Shown: positions 26,401 through 33,856 of the stretch, in pieces
Layout of the letters: each line of letters opens with the position of its first letter
Position numbering within the stretch: the stretch's first letter is position 1
Source: Bradyrhizobium hereditatis
GTDB taxonomy: Bacteria; Pseudomonadota; Alphaproteobacteria; Rhizobiales; Xanthobacteraceae
Length of the DNA stretch: 64,000 nucleotides
NCBI RefSeq assembly: GCF_020329435.1
Contig: NZ_JAGKJK010000006.1
Location: 62,001 to 126,000, forward strand
Direction: 5' to 3'
Program-made: the position numbers and the translations under genes
Notes under the pieces: generated by a model
Seen by the model: only the letters and a program-made list of their open reading frames with translations
Databases searched by the model: none
Told to the model about the DNA's origin: nothing

Positions 26401-26629
26401 CGCCGCGGCAAGGCTCAGGCTCAATTGCAAGCGTCGGGGTATCGTCAGACTCGACGTCGGACCGGAGGCCGTCGCCGCGACGTTCCTGCCCGGCCGGCTA
26501 CGTAAATCCAAATCTAAATCGAATTCGAAATCGCTCGAACGCGATGGCGATCGCGTCGTCTATGCCAGCAAGGGGAATGAGAAGCCGTTCGAGCGGGTCG
26601 AGGAGTTCTTCGAGAGGCTGGACGAGTAG
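23426..26629 (+). CDS. Mfd-like transcription-repair coupling helicase, divergent paralogue
   Basis: 1067 residues from a GTG at 23426 (MGKTKKARAAGAMKKSKA); an ATG 36 bp downstream is an alternative. Domain order matches Mfd. First comes the UvrB-like N-terminal part (VFPRLNTLPFDGLEPSREIA, then LEALGYDLDEEAEYPG). A CarD/RID-like RNA-polymerase-interaction region follows near residues 410-470 (GAIVVHLQRGLALLDGLQTL). The SF2 helicase core has Walker A GDVGFGKTE, DEEQHFG box II, MSATPIPRTLA and the LRGRVGRGG arginine finger. A D7-like C-terminus ends the protein. Canonical Mfd is about 1150-1170 residues with a much better conserved RID (VHxDHGIGR); here that signature is altered. A normal mfd gene presumably exists elsewhere, which would make this a second copy of unknown role. 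Confidence 0.85.
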   Translation: MGKTKKARAAGAMKKSKASPRSAISSSSPLGMLALHLLEQWRKFGDGIVFLAENENRAERLGSVLHSLDRSLDVLVFPRLNTLPFDGLEPSREIAGRRSSVLRRLAKTKKPVFLVSTAEAIMERLPLPTSWGHLSVSLKVGSRYAEQDLQTRLEALGYDLDEEAEYPGTALFHGKTFEIFPAGALGPFRVEHSGGAIRKIVAVDPREHVMFEAKELLVDPMSERLALEGKRGKRATLPDYCGRARWIGDAAIPGHADSWLSTIEEAAGRKEVEREYLGRGDWKKLARRMTVLPRKAPFTATPDFSKLAASKKALRAFVADTQRAGSRLLFVAAVEDDLRAMERMSGIKAERFADWDEAKAGRSREGALLADFDAGFVGSGRKPLVVVTASDVLGSRAHHPQPMARAWTAAFDHPDVPERGAIVVHLQRGLALLDGLQTLDMGKGAAREMVRLEFAGEDAVLIPPADLSLVWPYAAELGKLTLDKADGSTWWGRRGEAEREIQIAAKELAKHIAQRRRRRAPKLMAPGPAYERFVARFPYFTTVDQARAIKEVLDDLASGHPMDRVVCGDVGFGKTEVALRAAAAVALSGKQVAIAVPTTVLARQHVATFRKRFGPLGIEVGSLSRATSAPETRETKEGLRRGKLKVVVGTQALASKDVRFADLGLVIIDEEQHFGAAEKAKLSGLAKGVHTLWMSATPIPRTLAAGLAGFRDLSVIATPPVHRLPVVTKVAPLSDAAIAAALLREQRRHGQSFLICPRIQDLEPMLARVQSAAPDLRIVCLHGKLPADEIDDRMMSFVEGEADVLLATNIVESGLDIPRANTIVVCWPEKFGLAQLHQLRGRVGRGGTRAFAHLLTESNSEQSEKRLAVLEEFSKPGAGFAISERDLDLRGAGDLFSERQSGHVQVFGPVLYSHLLKLASEKTSDRAADLWVPDLNLPLADMLPTSYVQSEAMRLEIYGRVARCRSEDDLEELEEETARRFGRLPPAACDFFAAARLRLNCKRRGIVRLDVGPEAVAATFLPGRLRKSKSKSNSKSLERDGDRVVYASKGNEKPFERVEEFFERLDE

Positions 26630-26639
26630 GAGGGCGCTG

Positions 26640-26680
26640 CTCCCTCTCCCGCTTGCGGGGGAGGGCCGGGGTGGGGGTAT
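26640..26680. repeat. Half copy of dispersed repeat family E
   Basis: CTCCCTCTCCCGCTTGCGGG followed by GGTGGGGG, without the opposite arm. It starts 11 bp after the stop of the Mfd-like gene. Confidence 0.75.
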
Positions 26681-26747
26681 CTTCGCGGGCGACGCTGCCC
26701 GATCTAACCAAAAATCATGACGCTCTAGAGCCTCCTTCGATGAGCCT

Positions 26748-27836
26748 CTACGTCACGGCGACTGCAGCATCGCGCGGCGCGGCGGCTCCGTTCGCCACCA
26801 TGCTCTCATTCAGTTTCTGATTGACGATCTGGACCGTGCGGTCGATTTCGGCGTTGGGTACGCCAAGCTGATGCGAAATCAGCTTCACCAGGAGGTCGAC
26901 GCGCTCGATGAACGGCGTGCCGCCAGCGACTGCCCGGGCCGCCGAAGAGGGCTTGAGAAGGCTTTCCGCCGCTTTGGCGTATTTCTCGAAAGGTACCTGA
27001 TCCGCAGGGTTCGCGCCCAGACGCTGGGCGATGGCATCGACATGGTCATAGATCGACTGTGAGAGATGGATGTCGCCGTGCACCGCGTCGCGGATCGATC
27101 GCGGCTCTTGCGGCGTGATGCACCGGTAATTCCCCGTCAACAGCATCGACCATTTGGCCAGAGGGACGAACACTGAATCGAACACTTTCAGCTTCACCGG
27201 AACGTCCTGTCCATCCAGCTTCACCGCATCGATATCGGCTTCGAGCTGGCGAAGCAGCAGATTATGTTTCTCATCCGCGAATGACGCGGCCTTGAAGTTT
27301 GTCGGCAGGCCGACATGAAGAACATTTGCCGCCTCGTCCGGTGGACGGAAGGCCTGCGGATCAGGGGAGCAGAGCGACACCAGACCAGGCTCGAACCGCT
27401 CCCATACCGCAGCATTGGTATAGGCCTCCTCCAGCTCCATTGTCGCAAGCGCCGGGATCCTCTTGAGATAGGGCAGGGGCGGCATGTTCATGATCGAAAG
27501 GCAAGGCAGCTTCGCCTCGGCGATGTTGACCATCAGAGCCTGAATCGCATGGTCGGCGTATTGCGGCTCCTGCATCGCCAGACCAACCAGATCGTAGCGC
27601 GAAGGATCGACGTCGGCGGGCTCGACCGCGTCCAGGATCCCAGGCAGGTCGCGTGAAAAGATCGGCCGGTGGGTCGCCTCATCGCGCAGCTTGATGCGAA
27701 CTTCGGTGCCCTCGCGATTGATGAGTTGTGCCGTTTGCTTCCGGCAAACCAGGGTCACGTTGTGACCTGCCATCAAGAGCTTTGTCGCCAGCAACGAGCC
27801 ATACGAGGCTCCGAGGATCAGAATGTTACGCGCCAT
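26748..27836 (-). CDS. Ketopantoate reductase-like NAD(P)-binding protein
   Basis: 362 residues from the ATG at 27836, where TGGGAGGG gives a strong ribosome site; the upstream frame has no family match. The N-terminus ARNILILGASYGSLLATKLL is a Rossmann fold resembling ApbA/PanE (usual GxGxxG, here GASYGS). The rest fits the 2-dehydropantoate 2-reductase superfamily only loosely. It is longer than PanE (about 300), so a different hydroxy/keto acid substrate is likely. It follows the CBS-domain gene on the same strand, with a hairpin in the 160-bp gap, at the edge of the oxalate island. A second, distinct member of this superfamily is at 45797-46858. Confidence 0.7.
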   Translation of the reverse strand: MARNILILGASYGSLLATKLLMAGHNVTLVCRKQTAQLINREGTEVRIKLRDEATHRPIFSRDLPGILDAVEPADVDPSRYDLVGLAMQEPQYADHAIQALMVNIAEAKLPCLSIMNMPPLPYLKRIPALATMELEEAYTNAAVWERFEPGLVSLCSPDPQAFRPPDEAANVLHVGLPTNFKAASFADEKHNLLLRQLEADIDAVKLDGQDVPVKLKVFDSVFVPLAKWSMLLTGNYRCITPQEPRSIRDAVHGDIHLSQSIYDHVDAIAQRLGANPADQVPFEKYAKAAESLLKPSSAARAVAGGTPFIERVDLLVKLISHQLGVPNAEIDRTVQIVNQKLNESMVANGAAAPRDAAVAVT

Positions 27837-27939
27837 GCGCCCTCCCACAGATGATGTTTTCCGGCGCGCGCCACCGCGCCGGCGCAGATTTGCGAGCGCC
27901 TGCTTTGCGACAGGAGTTGATTCGAATATTGCGTTGCGA

Positions 27940-27981
27940 CGCCGGCTTCCTTGGGAGCGCAACCCCCAAAGAAGCCGGCGC
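27940..27981 (-). terminator. Hairpin downstream of the CBS-domain gene
   Basis: CGCCGGCTTCCTTGGG pairs with CCCAAAGAAGCCGGCG. The stem is long, but no T-run follows on either strand, so it may stabilise or partially terminate the message rather than act as a classic intrinsic terminator. Confidence 0.45.
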
Positions 27982-27996
27982 AGTTCGAAGCAACCG

Positions 27997-28437
27997 TCAG
28001 GCGGCGTAGACGGTCTCTTTCGCAGCGCTGGCGCTGGCCTCGTCATCGAATGCGGTCGAAATATCGCGCATGCTGATGACGCCGATCAGGCTGTAATTGT
28101 CGATGACGGGGAGGTGACGGATGTGCTCGCGGTTCATCACGCGACGAACCTGCTCGAGCGTATCGCTTGGCTTGCAGGAAATGAGCTGCTGCACGGAGAC
28201 GAACTGCGAGACCTTCATGTTCGCGCCGGCCGCGCCATACTGGGCGATCGCGCGAACCACGTCGCGCTCGGTGAACATGCCGACGGGCGTGTTGCCTTCG
28301 GTGCGGACGACATCCTTGACGACCAGCGCGCTGATGTTGCTGGAGCGCATCAGTTGCGCGGCAACGGCGACGGTCTCGTTCATGCGAACCGTTGCGACAC
28401 GGGCGGCTTTCTTGCGCAGGATATCTCCGACTTGCAT
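27997..28437 (-). CDS. CBS-domain pair protein
   Basis: 146 residues from the ATG at 28437, with AAGGAGG at ideal distance. Two CBS motifs make up the whole protein: MQVGDILRKKAARVATVRMN to about residue 60 with GMFTERDVVRAIAQYG, and the second with FVSVQQLISCKPSDTL to YSLIGVISMRDISTAFDDEA. Such free-standing CBS pairs bind adenine nucleotides and regulate partner enzymes or transporters. A 17-bp operator shared with the oxalate genes lies 36 bp upstream, so it is probably co-induced with the oxalate transporter and CoA enzymes. Its partner is unknown; the OFA transporter next to it or the ADP-forming synthetase are possible. Confidence 0.88.
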   Translation of the reverse strand: MQVGDILRKKAARVATVRMNETVAVAAQLMRSSNISALVVKDVVRTEGNTPVGMFTERDVVRAIAQYGAAGANMKVSQFVSVQQLISCKPSDTLEQVRRVMNREHIRHLPVIDNYSLIGVISMRDISTAFDDEASASAAKETVYAA

Positions 28438-28473
28438 GGCAACCTCCTTGGTGTGAATTATTACCTGCAAGTC

Positions 28474-28490
28474 TGGTATACATAATGCCA
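28474..28490 (-). promoter_or_regulatory. GntR-type operator at the CBS gene promoter
   Basis: TGGTATACATAATGCCA. On the minus strand TTGACA lies 2 bp before TGGCATTATGTATACCA, so the palindrome covers the region between -35 and -10. A GGTATACC half-site is also present at about 28624-28631. Confidence 0.75.
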
Positions 28491-28649
28491 ATTGTCAACA
28501 CGCGCGGGAGCAGAAATCTTTCGCGGCATACGAGATAAATAGGCAGTATTACTGACATTTTTCCGAAGGGTTGCTCGGGTGGGCAGAGGCGCACAACGGA
28601 AGGTAATCCGAAAAAATCGCTCAGGTATACCAGTTGGGTCAGGGCAAAA

Positions 28650-28684
28650 GAAAACGCGCCCATCCCGTAAGGATGAGCGCGTCT
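28650..28684 (-). terminator. Intrinsic terminator of the OFA transporter gene
   Basis: On the minus strand ACGCGCTCATCC pairs with GATGGGCGCGT and is followed by TTTTCTTTT. It lies 26 bp after the stop of the transporter gene. Confidence 0.8.
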
Positions 28685-28709
28685 CTTTCGCTTAAGTGAT
28701 CGTGTGGGA

Positions 28710-30002
28710 TCAGGCCGCGCTTTGCGACTTCGCGACCACTACCTTGCGCCAAGGCTTGAGCACCGCAATCGCCAGCAGCGAGGCCAGGATGTTGGCGCCG
28801 GCCGCGACGATGAACACGGTGTCCCATGTACCCGACGACTGCTGCATGTAGTTCGCAACCGGCACCAGCAGTGCCGCGGTGCCCTTCGCCGTGTAGAGCA
28901 GGCCGGCATTGGTAGCCGCGAATTTCGAGCCGAACGTGTCCGTGCAGGTCGACGGGAAGAGCGAATAGATCTCACCCCACGCGAAGAACACGAAGCCTGA
29001 CAAGAGCACGAACCACACCGGATCGTGGCCGAGCATATAGAGACCCCAGATGCCGATGCCTTCCATGCCGAATGCGATGAACATGGTGTTCTCGCGGCCG
29101 ATCATGTCGGAGATCCAGCCGAAGAAGGGGCGGGTCAGGCCATTGAGGACGCGATCGATGGTGGCTGCGAACGTCACCGCCGTCATCGTCACCGCCATCA
29201 GCGTCACCGGCACGCTGTCGACCTTCCAGTCGACCGCGATCGGCTTGAGGTTGGCGGTCACCATCAATCCGCCGGCGCCGACGATCACGAACATGAAGTA
29301 CATCAACCAGAAGATCGGCTGACGGATCACTTCGGTCGGCTGATAGTTGCGCCGGGTCTGGATTACGTTGGTGTTCTGCACGGTCGGCACTTGTCCGGCC
29401 TTCGGCGAGAACATCAGGAAGGCGAGGATGACGATGATGATGCCTTGCCCGAGACCGAAATAGAGGAAAGTGGTCTGGAAGCCGGAATCCTTGATCATCG
29501 CCTGGATCGGCGCGACCGTCAGTGCCGAGCCGGCGCCGAATCCGGCAGCCGTGATGCCGGCGGCGAGGCCGCGCTTGTCGGGAAACCATTTCAGCGCGTT
29601 GCCGACGCAGGTGCCGTACACGCCGCCAGCGCCGATGCCCGCGATGATCATGCCGAGATAGTAGCCGTTGAGCGTGGTCGCGTGGGCGTTGATGGCCCAT
29701 CCGATGGCGCAGAGGATGCCGCCGATCAGGACGACGATGCGCGGGCCGTATTTATCGACGAACCATCCTTCGACCGGCACCAGCCAGGTCTCGAAGAGCA
29801 CGAACAGCGTGAATGCCCACTGGATCGAGGCGCGATCCCATCCGAATTTTTGCTGAATGTCGGGGACGAAGAAAGTCCAACCGTATTGGTAATTGGCGAT
29901 CATCACCATTGCCGCGACGCCGATGACCAATTGGGTCCAACGATAGGCATCGCTTACTCGAGCTGCCTCGACGGGGGCCGCTCCGTGCACTGTATCCGTC
30001 AT
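28710..30002 (-). CDS. Oxalate/formate antiporter-family (OFA) MFS transporter
   Basis: 430 residues from the ATG at 30002 (GGAGGGAAG upstream; MTDTVHGAAPVEAARVSDAY). Twelve membrane helices of the major facilitator fold are visible. OFA-family features include MIANYQYGWTFFVPDIQQKF in helix 1, the loop VDKYGPRIVVLIGG, and FTRPFFGWISD-like sequence (NGLTRPFFGWISDMIG) between the halves. In Oxalobacter the homologue OxlT exchanges external oxalate2- for formate-. The setting next to frc/oxc and an operator 52 bp upstream that is shared with them strongly support oxalate import here. A separate tripartite transporter is encoded just upstream, so the island has two candidate uptake routes. Confidence 0.88.
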   Translation of the reverse strand: MTDTVHGAAPVEAARVSDAYRWTQLVIGVAAMVMIANYQYGWTFFVPDIQQKFGWDRASIQWAFTLFVLFETWLVPVEGWFVDKYGPRIVVLIGGILCAIGWAINAHATTLNGYYLGMIIAGIGAGGVYGTCVGNALKWFPDKRGLAAGITAAGFGAGSALTVAPIQAMIKDSGFQTTFLYFGLGQGIIIVILAFLMFSPKAGQVPTVQNTNVIQTRRNYQPTEVIRQPIFWLMYFMFVIVGAGGLMVTANLKPIAVDWKVDSVPVTLMAVTMTAVTFAATIDRVLNGLTRPFFGWISDMIGRENTMFIAFGMEGIGIWGLYMLGHDPVWFVLLSGFVFFAWGEIYSLFPSTCTDTFGSKFAATNAGLLYTAKGTAALLVPVANYMQQSSGTWDTVFIVAAGANILASLLAIAVLKPWRKVVVAKSQSAA

Positions 30003-30054
30003 CTTCCCTCCATAGGCTGTTCTATCAATACCCGACAGCTCCGGGCGCGGAGTT

Positions 30055-30071
30055 TGGTATATGTTATGCCA
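30055..30071 (-). promoter_or_regulatory. GntR-type operator at the OFA transporter promoter
   Basis: TGGTATATGTTATGCCA; on the minus strand TTGTCT precedes TGGCATAACATATACCA by 2 bp. The site ends 52 bp before the ATG. Confidence 0.75.
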
Positions 30072-30133
30072 GTAGACAAGAGGGAATTTTGGTTGGCCCA
30101 CCGCAATTCGACTGCGCGCGAAAGATGCTGCAA

Positions 30134-30168
30134 AAGCAAAAGGGCCGTGCATTTCATAGCACGGCCCC
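30134..30168 (-). terminator. Intrinsic terminator after tctA
   Basis: On the minus strand GGGGCCGTGC pairs with GCACGGCCC, followed by TTTTGCTTTTG. It lies about 50 bp after the tctA stop and closes the tctCBA transcript. Confidence 0.8.
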
Positions 30169-30219
30169 TGATCGAGATAAAAAGGTGTTTGATATTATGG
30201 CGATAACACCTGCTTGTCG

Positions 30220-31719
30220 TTATGCGGTCGCGCCGCGCAGGCGCGTATAGCCTTGCTGGATCGCCGACCAGAACAGCGCAATCAGACCTAGGACCATGAT
30301 CGAGCTGACCAGCGTATTCGAGAAGAATATGCCAAGCGAGCCCTGGGATCCCAGCAATGATTGCCTGAATGCCTCTTCCGCCTTGTCACCGAGCACGATG
30401 GCGAGCACCAGCGGGGCGAGGGGATAGTTGGCTTTCTTGAGCAGATAGCCGATCACACCGAACACCAGCATCAACACCACGTCGAACGTAGAGCTGTGCA
30501 CCGAGTAGGCGCCGATCGCACACAGCACGAGAATGAGCGGCGCGATGATGCTGAAGGGCACGCGGAGGATCGCCGCGAAGACAGGCACGCAGGTCAAGAC
30601 GACGAGCAGACCGACGATATTGCCGAGATACATCGAGGCAATCAGGCCCCAGACGAATTCCTTCTGCTCGACAAACAGCATCGGCCCGGGCTGCAGGCCC
30701 CAGATAAGGAGGCCGCCGAGCAGCACCGCGGCTGTCGGCGAACCTGGCACGCCGAGCGAAAGCATCGGCAACAGCGCCGCGGTGCCGGCGGCATGCGCCG
30801 CAGTTTCCGGCGCGACCACGCCTTCGATTTCTCCCTTGCCGAAATTGTTGCCCTTCTTGGCCACACGCTTGGCGATGCCGTAGCTCATGAACGAGGCGGG
30901 TGTCGCGCCGGCCGGCGTGACGCCCATCCAGCAACCGATCAGGCAGGAGCGCAGCGACGTGATCCAGTAAGCCGGCAGCTCCTTCCAGGTCTGCAGCACC
31001 ACGCGCAGATTGATCTTGGCATTACCGCCGCGGAAGGCCAGTCCTTCCTCCATCGTGAGCAGGATCTCGCCGATGCCGAACAGGCCGATGACGGCGATGA
31101 GGAAGTCGAAGCCGTTCAGCAGATGCGTCATGCCGAAGGTCAGCCGGAGCTGTCCAGTGATGGAGTCGAGGCCAACGGCGGCAAGCGCGAAGCCGATCAT
31201 CATGGCGGCGATGGTCTTGAACGGCGGCTCCTTACTGAGGCCGACGAAACTGCAGAACGCCAGGAAGTAGACGGCGAATTTTTCCGCCGGTCCGAACTGC
31301 AGCGCAAAACTTGCAACCAGCGGCGCCACCAGCGTGATCATCACCACGGCGAACAGGGCGCCGACGAACGATGAGGTGAAGGCCGCGGTCAAGGCTTCGC
31401 CGGCTTTGCCCTTTTGCGCCATCGGATAGCCGTCGAATGTCGTCGCGACCGACCATGGCTCGCCGGGTATGTTGAACAGGATCGAAGTGATCGCGCCGCC
31501 GAACAGCGCGCCCCAATAGATGCAGGAGAGCATGATGATGGCCGACGTCGGCGACATGCTGAATGTCAGCGGCAAAAGGATAGCGACGCCGTTGGCGCCG
31601 CCCAATCCCGGAAGAACGCCGATCAGAACGCCGAGCACGATGCCGACGACCATCACCATGATGTTGAATGGTTGCAGCGCTACAGCAAAGCCGTGAAAAA
31701 GATTGACGAGTTCTTCCAT
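30220..31719 (-). CDS. tctA: Tripartite tricarboxylate transporter, large membrane subunit
   Basis: 499 residues, the usual TctA length, with about 12 helices. Conserved TctA motifs are visible: VLPGLGGANGVAILLPLTF near the start, SCIYWGALFGGAITSILFNI with PGEPWSVATTFDGYPMAQKG, and GVTPAGATPASFMSYG. TctA forms the sodium- or proton-driven permease that receives ligand from the periplasmic protein TctC. The gene order tctC-tctB-tctA with short spacers indicates one operon. An operator shared with the oxalate genes precedes tctC, so the substrate is probably a dicarboxylate such as oxalate or a related acid rather than citrate; this is inference from context. Confidence 0.9.
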   Translation of the reverse strand: MEELVNLFHGFAVALQPFNIMVMVVGIVLGVLIGVLPGLGGANGVAILLPLTFSMSPTSAIIMLSCIYWGALFGGAITSILFNIPGEPWSVATTFDGYPMAQKGKAGEALTAAFTSSFVGALFAVVMITLVAPLVASFALQFGPAEKFAVYFLAFCSFVGLSKEPPFKTIAAMMIGFALAAVGLDSITGQLRLTFGMTHLLNGFDFLIAVIGLFGIGEILLTMEEGLAFRGGNAKINLRVVLQTWKELPAYWITSLRSCLIGCWMGVTPAGATPASFMSYGIAKRVAKKGNNFGKGEIEGVVAPETAAHAAGTAALLPMLSLGVPGSPTAAVLLGGLLIWGLQPGPMLFVEQKEFVWGLIASMYLGNIVGLLVVLTCVPVFAAILRVPFSIIAPLILVLCAIGAYSVHSSTFDVVLMLVFGVIGYLLKKANYPLAPLVLAIVLGDKAEEAFRQSLLGSQGSLGIFFSNTLVSSIMVLGLIALFWSAIQQGYTRLRGATA

Positions 31720-31743
31720 CGTGATCCCTGCCGCTGCGAGTAA

Positions 31744-32241
31744 TTAAAGATCGAGCCATTCTTCGACCGGTCCCTTCGGAAGCGGGACCATGAACCAACG
31801 CTCGAAAATGAAGTAGGTGACGATGGGCATGCCGAGCGCGACCGCGAGCACGGTCAGCCAGGGATATTTGCCCAGCCATCGCATGAACCACGCGATGAAG
31901 AAGATCGAGGCGACATAGAGTCCCGTGAACGGCATCGCGCCGACATAGATCGCAGTCGGTATGACGACGCTCATGACCTGGCGAAGCTGTCCCCATTCCG
32001 CGAACAGCCTGCCATCGTCTTCGCGCAGCCCGTTCCATAGATTCACCGCGCTGGACGCCACGATGAAGATTCCGATGTAGAACGGGAAGAAGCCCGCACG
32101 CGGACCTTCCGCGCCCCAGTTGATGCCGGCCTTCAGACTGCCGGCGATAACGATCACGCCGAAGAGGGCGATCAGAAGCGTGATTCCTGCCTCCACCAGC
32201 TTGTGGGTGGGGCCGGTGTTGCTTGAGCTGCCTGTTGTCAT
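31744..32241 (-). CDS. tctB: Tripartite tricarboxylate transporter, small membrane subunit
   Basis: 165 residues from the ATG at 32241 (GGAG upstream; an extra TTG codon before it is less likely). Four hydrophobic segments fit TctB: VEAGITLLIALFGVIVIAGS, then FFPFYIGIFIVASSAVNLW after the conserved GPRAGFFP motif, and two more near the C-terminus ending in FIFERWFMVPLPKGP, a typical TctB ending. TctB associates with TctA in the inner membrane; its exact contribution is unclear in the family. It is 24 bp upstream of tctA. Confidence 0.9.
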   Translation of the reverse strand: MTTGSSSNTGPTHKLVEAGITLLIALFGVIVIAGSLKAGINWGAEGPRAGFFPFYIGIFIVASSAVNLWNGLREDDGRLFAEWGQLRQVMSVVIPTAIYVGAMPFTGLYVASIFFIAWFMRWLGKYPWLTVLAVALGMPIVTYFIFERWFMVPLPKGPVEEWLDL

Positions 32242-32320
32242 CAAAACTCCATGCGAAGCCGGGCCTGTGGCCTAAGAGGCCCGGCGTCGGTGCTGCGGTC
32301 CGTCGTGGGTCAGTCGTTCG

Positions 32321-33334
32321 TCAGTTTCCCGCGGCCGCGAGGAAACCAGCGTCCTTCATCAGCGTCTGGTGACGTTTATCTTCAGTCTCAAGCCACTTGG
32401 CGTAATCGGCCCCGGTCAGGAAGGTCGTGTTGAACGCGCCACTCTTCATGAAGTCCTGCCACTCGGGCGTGGCGCGAACCTTCTTGAACAATTCGACGTA
32501 ATATTCGATCTGGTCCTTGGTCGCCCTGGGCGACATGAAGATGCCGCGCAGCATCACGTATTCCATGTCGAGGCCCTGCGACTTGCAGGTTGGAATGTCT
32601 TTCCAGCTCTTGCCGTCCGCGATCTGCTCGTCATAGGCCATCGGCTGTGCGTCGAACACGCAGAGCGGACGCAGCTTGCCACCGCGCCATTGTGCGACCG
32701 CCTCGATCGGATTGTTGACAGTCGAATCGACGTGGTTGCCGACGAGCTGAACGGCGACTTCACCGCCACCCTTGTAGGGAATGTAGGTGAACTTGCTGCC
32801 GGTTGCTTTCTCGACCGCGACGGTGATGATCTGGTCTTCCTGCTTCGAGCCGGTGCCGCCCATCTTCATGGAGCCCGCCGGCGCAGCCTTCACCGCCTCG
32901 ATATACTCTTTCGCGGTCTTGTAGGGCTTCTCCGCGTTCACCCAGAGCACGAACTCGTCGAGCGCCAGCATGGCTACCGGCGTGAGATCCTTCCAGCTGA
33001 ACGGAATGCCTGTTGCGAGTGGGGTGGTGAAGAGATTGGAGAGCGTGATGATGATCTTGTGCGGATTGCCGCCGGAGCTCTTGACGTCGAGGAAGCCTTC
33101 GCCGCCGGCGCCACCCGACTTGTTGATGACAACCAGAGGCTGTTTCATCAAATTGTGCTTGGTGACGATGCCCTGGATCGTCCGCGCCATCTGATCGGCG
33201 CCGCCGCCGGTGCCGGCAGGGACGATGAATTCGACGGGCCTCACCGGCTCCCACGCGGCGATTGCCGGAGCCGACATCCCGAGCGCGCATATCGCAGCAA
33301 GTGCCCCCAACGCAGTATGTGCAGCATGTTTCAT
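32321..33334 (-). CDS. tctC: Tripartite tricarboxylate transporter, periplasmic binding protein
   Basis: 337 residues from the ATG at 33334 (GGGAG upstream; other in-frame ATGs lie 5 codons earlier). Signal peptide MKHAAHTALGALAAICALGM with cleavage near AIA-AWEP. The mature part fits the TctC/Bug family: PVEFIVPAGTGGGADQMART, then VINKSGGAGGEGFLDVK, and GGTGSKQEDQI in the ligand region. Bug proteins bind carboxylates through two bridging water molecules and a beta-hairpin. The leader between the operator (33660-33676) and the start is unusually long, about 325 bp. Confidence 0.9.
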   Translation of the reverse strand: MKHAAHTALGALAAICALGMSAPAIAAWEPVRPVEFIVPAGTGGGADQMARTIQGIVTKHNLMKQPLVVINKSGGAGGEGFLDVKSSGGNPHKIIITLSNLFTTPLATGIPFSWKDLTPVAMLALDEFVLWVNAEKPYKTAKEYIEAVKAAPAGSMKMGGTGSKQEDQIITVAVEKATGSKFTYIPYKGGGEVAVQLVGNHVDSTVNNPIEAVAQWRGGKLRPLCVFDAQPMAYDEQIADGKSWKDIPTCKSQGLDMEYVMLRGIFMSPRATKDQIEYYVELFKKVRATPEWQDFMKSGAFNTTFLTGADYAKWLETEDKRHQTLMKDAGFLAAAGN

Positions 33335-33659
33335 TTGTTTCACTCCCATCCAATTGTCGTTACGCCGGTCTGTTGCCGGCTTGGTCAATTATTATTCCAA
33401 GCGCCCAAGAGGCGTTGTCGCACTCAAGACCGTCACACCGCAACGGTTCCATTTAGGCAACCGCAGCAAGCTCGAATTGTAGGAGGGACCTACCGGGGCG
33501 GCATCCGCTCCTTTCGGCCAATGGTGGAATTGTGGAATACAGGAAGCGGCGCGCGAGATCGGTCGCGCCGGTCGCCCCATCGCCCTGACTGTCCTCTTGG
33601 ACTGCACGGCCCACCTCCCGAAGCGCTCTTGTTTTGATGAGCGCTGTTGGAACGCATCT

Positions 33660-33676
33660 TTGTATGCGATATGCCA
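33660..33676 (-). promoter_or_regulatory. GntR-type operator at the tctCBA promoter
   Basis: TTGTATGCGATATGCCA; on the minus strand TTGCTT lies 2 bp before TGGCATATCGCATACAA. It differs from the other sites mainly at its outer left base. Confidence 0.65.
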
Positions 33677-33756
33677 GGAAGCAACAGTATAATGCTTCCG
33701 ATCGTCGCCCGGGCCAATTTGTCGCAGAGCGTGGTGAAGGCTAAGGCGGGACCACA

Positions 33757-33786
33757 AACGAAAATGGCCCCGGAAGCCGGGGCCAT
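33757..33786 (-). terminator. Intrinsic terminator of the 45-residue protein gene
   Basis: On the minus strand ATGGCCCCGG pairs with CCGGGGCCAT and runs into TTTTCGTTTG. It lies about 70 bp after the small-gene stop and upstream of the tctC promoter. Confidence 0.8.
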
Positions 33787-33856
33787 TCATCCAATCACGA
33801 CGGCAAAGTCGTTTATCTGATCAGGGTCCTTTGCAGAAAACCCCGTATTTTCAGGT

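Larger units (their letters stand above)
33335..33856 (-). other. Long leader of tctC, non-coding
   Basis: 522 bp with no credible gene. It holds the operator at 33660-33676 and, near its right end, the terminator of the small-protein gene. Frames here are short, arginine-rich and lack ribosome sites. The tctC 5' leader of about 300 bases could hold a post-transcriptional element, but I see no recognisable riboswitch. Confidence 0.4.

Noticed and set aside
28621..28637. GGTATACC-containing sequence resembling the oxalate operator
   Set aside because: Only the left half matches the 17-bp palindrome and no gene starts near; kept as a possible auxiliary half-site of the CBS promoter, not as a seventh operator.
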